NCBI GenBank assembly: GCA_031213475.1 | Contig: JARUPZ010000014.1 | Span: 5,363,775-5,427,774, forward strand | DNA length: 64,000 nt | Direction of reading: 5' to 3' | DNA from: Nereocystis luetkeana | Taxonomy: Eukaryota; Sar; Phaeophyceae; Laminariales; Laminariaceae | Part shown: one piece after another, positions 55,522 to 64,000 of the stretch | Layout of the letters: every line of letters begins with the position of its first letter | Position numbering within the stretch: the stretch's first letter is position 1 | Made by a program: the position numbers and the translations under genes | The notes under the pieces: model-generated | The model's database searches: none | The model's input: the letters and a program-made list of their open reading frames with translations, nothing else | Told to the model about the DNA's origin: nothing

Positions 55522-58500
55522 GGCTGCTGGATACGTATGGATATGAAGGAATGCACTATTCAGAAGATAGTTATTTAATCCCAGGTACAAAGCAGTATTA
55601 ATAGCATTAATAGTGCTCCAAGTTCGTAAAGGTCTTACTCGCATTTCACCCACGTATGGACATGAACGATTTCATTATTCACCAGAGAGTTACGGCTGTA
55701 TTGTGAAGCTGTTAATTACTCGTACCTCATCAAAACAAGATGGTATCTCCCTCCCTGTCTTTTGGTGGGTCTGTCTGTCCATCTGTGTGTCTGTCTGGCC
55801 TCTTTGTTGCCTATCTGTGGTGTGTTTGGCTCGTGCCTGCCTGTTCGTCTATCTGTATGTCTGTCGTATTTCCCTCCCTCCCTCATATTGATGGTGCTGC
55901 GGGAGCTTCGACAACTCCCATGATACGTACGTAAAGAAAACGGCTCTACCGAACAAGCAGTGTTGAGTATTTTACTACAGCAAGCACCGCAGCCCCAAGG
56001 TAGTATGTTCGGTGAAAATATCTAGACTCGAGTTCATCCCACTTAAATTAAGTGCGGCTGCCGCACTCATGCAATGCCTCATGTATTTCTACTGGATATG
56101 ACACACATCATTATTATCTGGAAGAGCAAAAAAACAAAAATCTGGAAAGAAAACACACAAGAGAACACGCAGATTTTTCGCAGATTTCAGCTCAAGGGGG
56201 TGTTAAACAGAGACCAAAAGACAGGTATGCGCTGTGCCAACTCATTATGGAACGAACCCGACCAACTCAAGAACATGGTTACGAGTACACCACCCACTTG
56301 TGGAATGAGCACGCCAACCCCTTTCGTTGGCCGTGCAATCATTTATTTTAGCAAGGACCGCATGGTGTCAGGTCTCAGGACTTACTGCTCAACCTTCGTT
56401 TCGCGTACAAACCATTAATACTACGTACTCGTACTTGGTATCAGGTACCTGGTATACCCGTACCTGTATTGGATCGCCATTTGTCATCGGTTGCTATCAT
56501 AGGGCTGGCGGGTACGGGCTGGCGCAGTCAGCACAAAATCTGAGCTGGAATCAACCACTTATACGTACGCTGGGTATAGAGCAACCTGATCCCAGGAAAA
56601 AAAAAATGGTTCCGACTGCTGTACATGACGATTTGTAGGCCCAAATATGCGGGCGGTGGTCGGGCACACGAGGCAATCAAGGGATGGGGAGGCGTCAATC
56701 GAAGGATTGGTCTTGCTCCACGACCTGTGCGGCCTACGAGTATGTATACCGACGCGTTGCCGTTGTATCGGTTCCGGCTTTGATACCAGCTCAGATATAT
56801 GCAAGTTCGTTTTTCGATGTTCGCTCTCCTTGTGATTTTTTTTTTTGCCTTTTGAGTGGCTGTGGACGACCGCTGCTGCCTAGATGGCATCAGGGTAGCC
56901 AGGTGGGATGCCTGTGGTGGGGTCAGGGTAGCTGGTGGGCCTCCGGCGGCTCCTGCGGAGAGTTAATTTCGTTTCTGTAGGTACTCTGTGGATGGGAGCA
57001 AGGTGGGTACCAAATGATATAAATATCCGGGTGAAATCAGGGTGCGGCTCGGATCAGCAGGATGGAAAGGCGAAAAAAAAAAAAAAAAAGGTCGAAAGGT
57101 CCGCACCACTCACTTGAAACTATTTTCCTCGATGTTTCCCCTCTATAATAAGTGGTGCATATGTACTGGAGCAGCAATATATACTGGCTACGTCAGCAGC
57201 CAGTATACAGGCTGACGTAGCCAGTATACAGTACGCCCACAAAACAGTACCAGGTATACTGTCTGTTGACGGCGAAGCCGCAAACTGCCAGTGAGGCCAC
57301 GAGCCATAGTCCCCCCTCGGATCTCGCAGGAGGGAAACAAACCTACTTTCACTCCCTTCGTCAGGTTTTCTGTCGTAAGATGATATGGCCTCTTTGGGAC
57401 GTGGTTGGGTTGCAAGGATACCGCACATTCTACTGGCGCTCTCAGCCCGTAGAAATGCACCTCCGGTATTTTGTACTTACTGGTACTCTGCACGGAATGG
57501 GCCAGTGGGTGATCTGTGACCGCTTGTCCGATCCTGATTTTACTGGTATTAATAGTACGTAGGGCCGATAAGACCAACGCAAAACGTTGATGATCTTCTG
57601 GGAAACACCCAAGTGTACGAGCAGGGTGTGTGGTCAGCAGGGTGTCCTCCCGTCCTGCTGCTGTGTCCTCTGTGCTATGCAGACGTGGAAGCTTTGCGTT
57701 CGCTTTCGAGTTTGTTCTCCACAACAGCCGAACAACCGCCGCCAAAATAATCCTCTACCGAGCTCGGTCGCACTAATTTCAAGTAACTTGTTCCGGAGAC
57801 GCGACGTGACGTGTCGGAGGTTGACTGCTGGGATCTCGACGTGTGCCTTTGGGTTTGAATTCAATTTCTCACTCACCAGCGCCCACACCAGCGGCGAAGA
57901 TGCGTTCAACCCGCGCATGCTGTTGCTGCTGCCCCGGTTAGTTCTCAGCATCTTGTCAAAGCGCGTGCAGCGAGTCGGCAGCTGGCAGTCAGTGGCGGCA
58001 GTTTTTTGTTCTCGCAGGCCAGTGTTGCATGAGTTGTTGTGTTCGCAGTTGTTCCAGAAAAACTGCGTCAAAGAAGGCTTCCAAGGGAAACAGGGGTTTA
58101 TTGGAAACCCTTGTAATTTGCTCCGCAAGTCATGATCCGGACAGGACATCACAACAGGGGCTCCCACGTAGCGGCGAGAGAGCAAACAAGCCCGCAACTG
58201 CAGAGTGTGGGTCACATAGCTATTGAGGAGTAATATGATGATTGGGTTTTGCGCAAGCAGGCATGGTGGGAGACGTTATACCCTTTTTTGCGCGTGCTTA
58301 CGAAGTGGCGCCCGGCCAAAGAGGCAGCGCTTTGGTGAGATAGAGTCGTTTTGGTCGTTTCGATCAGTTGATCGCCAACGATGAGCACGGCGTAGAGCCA
58401 AGTATACTTCCAACCCAATGCAACACATTTGAGATGATTCCGTGCAGATCTGCATACCAGGTATGCATTACTCGAGAGCTGTGTCTCGAGTAAAATTCAA

Positions 58501-59439
58501 AAATTGTTGTTGTGCTGGTGCTGCGAACCTTGTGTGCAATAAGTATGCGAGTATCCAGACGGCTGTGCAGTGTGCAGTGTGTCGGTCTTGCACGACGGGT
58601 GTGGTTCCAGAAAAACAAGATAAAAGGAAGCTTCGAAGGGAAACAAGGGTTTTTGTTGGAGTATGGTATCACGGTGACAAGCTATAAGGTCCAACGGTCA
58701 TGCAGCCCCCCACAACAAATGGGCGGAAGTGTTTGTGCCCGCATCAGGAGCAATATCAGCAGCACTATTAAATACCTGGTAGCAGTTTCACAGCAATATT
58801 AATATTTCATTCAACTGATGCCCACTCAGCCACAAAATACATGTATACCACTGGTCGACACGCCATGCTCGTGATAAGGTACCCGGAACACCTGTCGTAC
58901 TAAAGCAGTATGTAGTGCTGTACCTAAGTGTGCGGGGAGGATCTTGTGCTGTCGAGTGCCTATGTAAATGTCAAGCTGGGGCTGCAAGACGTGCGTTCTG
59001 TATGAAGTACAACCCAGACGTGTTACTGCCAAATTAATGCTCAATAACTGCGCGGTACTCCGCGAAGAAAGCAGATCACGCCTTGTGTGATGCTCCTGAC
59101 ACCCCCTCCTCCGTGTGCTGTCTTCAAGCACGCTCTATGACATTTATATCTTGAGGTGGCGTGGAGGTTGACTCTGTCATGCGGCGCAGCGGCAGACGAA
59201 AACGTGGAGGGCGTGCGGGAGCGTGTGAAATGGAAGGTGCGAGGCTACACGTACGGGCCCGTACGTGTAAAGCTAAGCGGTGGGCAGAGAATGGGGAACT
59301 CAAGTCGACCACAATGCCTCTAGGCTGCCGGCTTCGCATACGTGTGGATCCTGTTAGATGCATCTACTCTGTCAACCCTTGCGTTTTGTCATAAGACCCA
59401 GTAAGACACACCGTAATTTATCTTAGGGCACACTAGCGT
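55522..59439. other. No gene recognised
   Basis: Unique sequence with one perfect inverted repeat (57180). A short repeated motif GTTCCAGAAAAAC...GGGAAACAAGGGTTT occurs at 58050-58110 and 58600-58660. The 193-codon minus frame at 57634-58215 has no domain signature. Confidence 0.6.
57180..57228. repeat. Perfect 18-bp inverted repeat
   Basis: TATACTGGCTACGTCAGC and its complement separated by 13 bp. It could form a cruciform or hairpin RNA. Not followed by a T run. Confidence 0.8.
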
Positions 59440-61094
59440 CATGCATGTTAGTGCGTCGTGGCCAAAACGTACGTACTCTACGGTAGCTCCGGACATGTTG
59501 CGCACCTACTCGCTCACCTTATCTCAGCTTTTTCAGGTGTGGTACAAGACGGCAAGTGTTGGCTCCAGTGGGCGGAAATCACACTCTGCCCTGTCCAGCG
59601 ACACCGCGCAAGTCACCTCCCGGTCGGTTCGGCAGCGGGCTAGATACGCGATCCCGGACGCCGAATGCTGAGCGGTTGACCGGGGCACCGTCAACGCCCC
59701 ATACATCGAGCACGAGAAGCGCGGGACCGGTCGCGCGACCCTGCTCCGACCATGCCGACGGGCGAGCTGTGGAGGGTGCCCCAGCCATAAGAACTTCAAA
59801 AGTACCCGGCAAGCGAGCGGCGGTGGATTATAGGCGCGGGCCCCGGTTTGGTGGAGGCAAGTCAAAGTCGCACCGTAAGAGGAGTAAGGGGAAGACCGTG
59901 GCAACGGAGGGGATACCCCGTTTGTCGGAGAGGCTAGACATCGAGGAATACCGCGAGTAACACCGGCTAGGGCGCGACGAGAAGTTGGTTCGCCGAGCTC
60001 AAGAAGGCGAAGGCGACCAGGAGAGGAAGGACAGGGCGAGTAGGAAGTCGTGTTCTGGTCGGCGTAGAAATACGGGGGGCTTGCTCTCCTTCGACTCTCG
60101 CCCGGAGGCAGTCCGCATCCGCATCCTAGGAGGACATCAACCGCGACCCCGGAAGAAAAAAATGTGGTCTAAAGCGAGTTGCGGGTGGACGCCGTCTGCA
60201 GCCGGCGGTATTTGCGTAGCCGTGCCCGGGAGAAGCTGTTAATGCGGCGATGGTCGCCCTGTGCGCTGCGTGTCATAGATGCTTACCGGACGGGAAAGGC
60301 GACGCACTTCGGCCTTGAGCGCCAACAACCGGGCTCACGCTTTCGTCCATAGGTGTGTGGCTGAGGGCGTGAGCATGCCCGGGGGGGTCGCGCGGAATTA
60401 CAACCCCAATGTTGACTGCCTCTGCTTCAGGGAAGACTGTTTTCATTTATTCTTCTCAAATGGCGACAGAAAGGCCGATTTGTCGCGACGACAAGCTACT
60501 TGCAACCAGTATATTACGGGGGACCATAGTTGACAGGACCTATGGTATACATAAAAACCTATATGTTTAGCCATTTTTACTAACAATATTTGGTCCTGTT
60601 AACTATGGTTCCCCGTAATTGTAAACATGGCAGGTGGTACAAGGTGGGAGAGCAAGCCAGAGACGTCCTTACGGTAGACAATAAGAGGGAGGGTGAGGAG
60701 TGTGGCGCGGCACACGCACCCTCGTTGGATTACGGTGCGTGCTACATGCCAAAGCGCAAGACAAGGGGACAAACCACGGGTGCAACAGGTGTAGCTGCAA
60801 GGGAAGAAGTGTTCGCTGTTGTGTGGGTGCAGGGGCCGCTGTTACCCCGGCCCTCCGCCGTCGGCATTCGCGGCGACCGATGCCGACGCCGGCTGCGGAG
60901 ATGCGGAGGGGGGCGGGGGTGAGTCGGATGGGGGGAAGGAGTCGGATGGGGATGCTTCAGGTGGAGGGGCAGAGTCAGGTGGGGGTACTCTCATTGACAT
61001 TTCGGGTGAAGACGACTCTGGTGTCCTAGGTTGGTTTTCGACCGACTCCGATTCTGACCACGTCTCGGTTAACGTTTTCGGGAGTCAGTTTTGA
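59440..61094 (+). other. GC-rich coding-like stretch, family unknown
   Basis: Long plus-strand open runs (59556-59960, 59985-60242, 60279-60533 and 60819-61094, mostly the same frame) have basic, then acidic, composition. A cysteine-rich patch lies near 60.76-60.85 kb and an acidic Ser/Asp/Gly C-terminal part at 60.88-61.09 kb. M2 copy l interrupts it. It looks like a decayed gene, probably of a mobile element, but I recognise no family and do not assign one. Confidence 0.4.
60512..60620. mobile_element. M2 copy l
   Basis: Interrupts the GC-rich coding-like stretch at 59.5-61.1 kb. The right end is GGTTCCCCGTAA. Confidence 0.83.
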
Positions 61095-61104
61095 GGTTCA
61101 GAGT

Positions 61105-61235
61105 TTGATTGGGGGGGGGGGGTACTCATTTGTTGCTTGCCTTAGCCATGTGACCATTGTCCACGCATCCCGTTCGACACGGAGCGCCGTTCCTGCTCCT
61201 ATAATAGAGGCACTTCCAACAGTTGGGGGGGGGGG
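61105..61235 (-). repeat. R4 copy downstream of the coding-like stretch
   Basis: G run, then TACTCATTTGTTGCTTGCC and the CGGAGCGCCGTTCC core. Second G run at 61226. Confidence 0.7.
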
Positions 61236-61494
61236 TATCTTGAGCGGATGAGATGGACGAAGTGGACGTGAAGCAGCACCCTAAGGAGGTTGGGAAGGGG
61301 TGAGGCGGGCGGGGAGCGGGGGGAATGGTGATATGTTTATCGTAATTAACCAGGTTAGGATTTGTTCCTCAGCTGTATGTTTTACAGTGTCCGGTACGTT
61401 TACGAAGGTGGTATAGACATTGTCGATCGTCGATGTTTGGATATTTTTCAACTTCAGTATAGTTTTAGCTGCAGACGGTTTTGCCGGAAATACG

Positions 61495-61740
61495 AAACAA
61501 TCAACTGCCGAGATCGCGTGGCGTGGGTAGGCGCAGCTTAACACGAGCCGACGAGGGGAGAAAGGGCTAATGTATTCTCTCATTAATGAAGCAACGCACG
61601 AACCATAGTGGAGAGCAGGGGGGGGGGCAGCTGCTGTGTGCCCCCGGATCTGGGTATCTTGTCGTTTCGGAGGGAGAGAGAAAATAAGAGCGAAGATAGC
61701 AAATGGGACGAAAAATAAAATAAAATAAAATAAAGAGTCA
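61495..61740 (+). mobile_element. SINE-B copy 3, degenerate
   Basis: On the plus strand it carries the body GGGTAGGCGCAGC, GACGAGGGGAGAAAGG, CCGGATCTGGG and GCGAAGATAG, ending in an (AAAAT)n-type tail. This is the reverse order of the minus-strand copies. A head is not recognisable, and a C/G run interrupts the body. Confidence 0.65.
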
Positions 61741-62596
61741 GAGAGCAAACATATGCATGCCCCTGTGCGATGTAGGTATGGCGAAGAGCGTGGCTGTGTG
61801 TGTGTTTTTGTTTTCTCTCGCCCGAGAACGCTATTTATTCCATAACTTACTCCGTATGAAATCATGAAAGTGAAAAAGCGGTTGTGGGTTGCCCAAACAC
61901 GGTGAAAAATTAGCGTAACCCCCGTCCCTTTTGTCGTCGGCAGACGCCACGACCTTCACCTGTTCGGGGGTATAGATGTGTGTGCAATTTCACCGCCAAG
62001 CAGGGGCGCCCTGGGGTTGGGATATCATAGACAAAACTACCCCCCCCCCCCCCCTGCAGCAAGGGCCGATTTTTTTCAACCCATTTTGTTTTTTCGTTCG
62101 ATTTGTGCGGCAGTATACTGAAGAAGCGTATGTGCTCGTATCCCTTTAAAAAGGCGTTGTTTTCCGTACTTAAGTACCTGGTACCTGGTATATGTACTGT
62201 ATATTATACCTGCTATTAATACTAGAAGTGCTCTGGTTAGCTGCTTGGTTGGGCACTACTTGGTCGTGTGATCCTATGGGCATACAGACTGACATGTATG
62301 TGTTGAAATTCAGTGTAGTCGGGGGCCAAAAGCCGTCGCGTAACTCGTTTCTACAGCAATGGCATACCCGCGCGATATCTTCCTCCCCCTCGGCCTTCTT
62401 CAGTTGGTGCTTATCCACTCAAGTCAGCCGACCCCACGGCTCTTTGAAGACTTCTGGTCCCCCTTCGAGCGAGCTCATAGTTCCTTTATACCACTCACTG
62501 CTGCTGCTGCAGTCGACGCAACTACGTAGGTGTGACCAATAGGTCGCCGCCGCACAGTAGTATTATGGTATTAATATGGGAGGCCTTGTATCAAGA
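61741..62596. other. No gene recognised
   Basis: Unique sequence with a C run at 62041 and a GTACCTGGTACCTGGTA palindromic cluster near 62175. Confidence 0.6.
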
Positions 62597-62599
62597 AGG

Positions 62600-62832
62600 G
62601 GGGGGGGGTGTACTCGATAGGATGCACCCGATCTCATGCATGGCCGTAGTCGTATGACCATAGACCCTCGCATCCTTACAATGCCGGGACGGAGCAAGTC
62701 GGGTTTTCACCGACCTGGCAGATATTTGCTTGCACCAAGCGCGAAGCGCCGTGAGGTGTCCGGCGAGTCGCATGAAGGGTGAGCTGCATCCTACTGAGAA
62801 CCGCTTGTGAGGCGGACTTGCATATGGAGCAC
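62600..62832 (-). repeat. R3 copy outside the peptidase gene
   Basis: Body complete to GGCGGACTTGCATATGGA, where a G-rich minisatellite begins. Confidence 0.75.
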
Positions 62833-63210
62833 GGGGGGGGGGGCTCTCTGCCATGCTCTGATTTCCCTTCTATCAAGCAGGGAGGGGGGGGCTCTCTACC
62901 GTTCCCTGGTTTCCTCTATTGTTTCAAGCAGGGGGGACGGCTCTCTACTGTGCCCTGATTTCGTGTATTGCATCAAGCAGAGGGTGGCGGCTCCCTACCG
63001 TCCCCTGATTTCCCCTGATCAAGCAGGGGGGGCGGCTTTCTACCGTCCCCTGACTTCGCTTGTATCAAACACAGGGGGGGGGCGGCTTTCTACCGTCCCC
63101 TGACCGCCCTTGTATCAAAAGGAGAGGGGGGGACGGTTCTCCACCGTCCCCTGATTTCCCTTGTAGTATCAAGCAGTGGGGGGGGGGTTCTAACGCCCCC
63201 TGATTTCAGT
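62833..63210 (+). repeat. About 55-bp G-rich minisatellite
   Basis: Seven to eight units of GGGGGGCGGCTYTCTACCGT, CCCCTGATTTCCC and TATCAAGCAG. It begins at the head of an R3 copy. Confidence 0.88.
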
Positions 63211-63376
63211 TTGATATAGCTACCGGTAGTGTTGAGGCGAAGAGGGAGAGGACCATGTCAGCTACCTCCACCCCCTGCCGGGAGGACCGAATTTTAATTA
63301 TTTGACGTCAGGTGTCGAACTATGATTTTCGGGCACCCTCGCGCCGAGTGAAAATAGCCTTCCCAATGTCGCCATT

Positions 63377-63458
63377 ATGTTATGAGGCTTAGATTGGGTA
63401 GGAGATTGGTTGACCTTTTACCTTTAGCCCAACAGACTATATGACCTTCACAAATGGT
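63377..63458 (+). repeat. Direct repeat left of tRNA-Ser
   Basis: About 80 bp from GTTATGAGGCTTAG to CTTCACAAATGG, abutting the 3' end of the tRNA. It is repeated at 63573-63656 with roughly 85% identity. Unit unknown. Confidence 0.8.
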
Positions 63459-63538
63459 GTCGTCGGCAGGACACGAACCTGCGCGTGAAATCACGATGGA
63501 TTTCCAATCCATTCCCTTAACCACTCGGGCACGTCGAC
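63459..63538 (-). tRNA. tRNA-Ser (anticodon GGA)
   Basis: The minus strand folds as a class II tRNA. The D arm is CCC/GGG, the anticodon stem ATGGA/TCCAT has loop TTGGAAA (anticodon GGA), the long variable arm is CGTGA-TTT-CACG, and the T arm is GCAGG-TTCGTGT-CCTGC. The acceptor stem has one A-A mismatch in seven pairs. It is followed by A then CCA in the genome, which is unusual for a eukaryotic gene and may be chance. Confidence 0.92.
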
Positions 63539-63572
63539 CCGTAAAATCCGGTCCGTTCCAGGGGGGGAGAGC

Positions 63573-63656
63573 GTTATGAGGCTTAGGTTGGATAGGCGAT
63601 TGGTTAAGCTTTTACCTTTAGCTTAACGGACTATAAGACCTTCACCAATGGAAGTA
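63573..63656 (+). repeat. Direct repeat right of tRNA-Ser
   Basis: Second copy (GTTATGAGGCTTAG to CTTCACCAATGG), 196 bp from the first and 35 bp upstream of the tRNA 5' end. No tRNA follows this copy. Confidence 0.8.
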
Positions 63657-64000
63657 TAGCGCTCTCAATATTGTCCAACGTTTCGACAGTGGCAGTATAA
63701 TGGGGCACAAGGTATTTGCCTCAGACCAGACAACACAACGCACTTGGTACAGAGTTTAGGTGTTTTTTTTCATTTTTTTTGTCGACACAGGAATAGAATA
63801 GTTGCAAAGGTGATACGTCAAACTTTGTCTACGACAGGGCAGCGCCAAACCCTAACACTGGTTGTGAAGAGGGTGCAGAGATATAAGCTGGCAAGAGGCA
63901 CAGGGATGTTGATGCTGGGTATAGGGCACGCTGCTTATAGTTCACGAACCTCTTATTTCGCTCCACAAGTGAGTTGAGGGAGAGAGAGAACTCAAGGGAT

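Noticed and set aside
57634-58215. 193-codon minus-strand frame
   Set aside because: Composition is not protein-like, and part overlaps a short repeated motif shared with 58.6 kb.
61281-61865. 194-codon minus-strand frame
   Set aside because: Mostly the complement of a degenerate SINE-B copy with an (AAAAT)n tail.
63665-63710. U4-like CAGTGGCAGTATAAT
   Set aside because: Only about 13 bases match, and no U4 stems or Sm site follow.
1-64000. LTR retrotransposons, Polinton-like or other virus-like elements
   Set aside because: No long terminal direct repeats, primer-binding sites, integrase, protease or capsid-type sequences were recognised in the window.
1-64000. Bacterial-style operons, riboswitches or plasmid origins
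   Set aside because: Gene structure is clearly spliceosomal and eukaryotic. Nothing of this kind was seen.

Overview
This is eukaryotic, intron-rich, repeat-rich nuclear DNA. One protein gene can be read from end to end: an oligopeptidase B-type serine peptidase (family S9A) on the minus strand. It has 21 recognisable coding exons spread over 16338-44243, and all splice phases agree. Long introns, two GC-AG introns, many poly(G)/poly(C) runs and dense small transposons would suit a multicellular stramenopile such as a brown alga. That is an inference from style, not from a marker gene. A U2 spliceosomal RNA (about 50812-51003, minus) and a tRNA-Ser(GGA) (63459-63538, minus) are the other firm genes. 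A possible signal-peptide first exon lies at 45000-45098.

Layout. 1-9.5 kb has no gene I recognise, only simple repeats, small inverted-repeat elements, a telomere-like repeat family and a LINE 3' fragment (about 4.7-5.4 kb). At 9.5-11.6 kb a tRNA-derived SINE is split by a hAT-like DNA transposon relic. 12.7-14.2 kb is a duplicated, simple-sequence-rich block. 16.3-44.2 kb is the peptidase gene. Coding DNA is about 2.3 kb of its 27.9 kb, and the introns are packed with repeats, several nested. Two introns hold decayed copies of parts of the neighbouring exon. 44.5-50.6 kb has small transposons, a SINE and a foldback element. 50.8-51.0 kb is U2. 52-54.4 kb is a mosaic of a local repeat family, followed by a head-to-tail train of four tRNA-derived SINEs (53.9-55.5 kb). 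55.5-59.4 kb is featureless. 59.5-61.1 kb is GC-rich and coding-like but unassigned. The right end holds a minisatellite and the tRNA-Ser between two direct repeats.

Repeat families named here. M1: about 97 bp, near-perfect palindrome, TTAA at its ends (piggyBac-like), about 19 copies. M2: about 108 bp, TA-flanked, TTACGGGGGACC ends (Tc1/mariner-like), 12 copies. R3 and R4: related short repeats ending in a long poly(C) run, at least 12 and 5 copies, the best candidate here for something undescribed. R5: GATCTA-rich repeat, six copies. R6: inverted-repeat element with a telomere-like core, three copies. R8: local repeat at 50.7-54.4 kb. R11: about 250 bp element, two copies. SINE-A and SINE-B: tRNA-derived.

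I did not find a convincing new gene system, CRISPR array or operon. The more novel-looking points are the poly(C)-tailed repeats, the partial exon duplicates, and an in-frame 14-residue repeat that stays open if intron 9 is retained.
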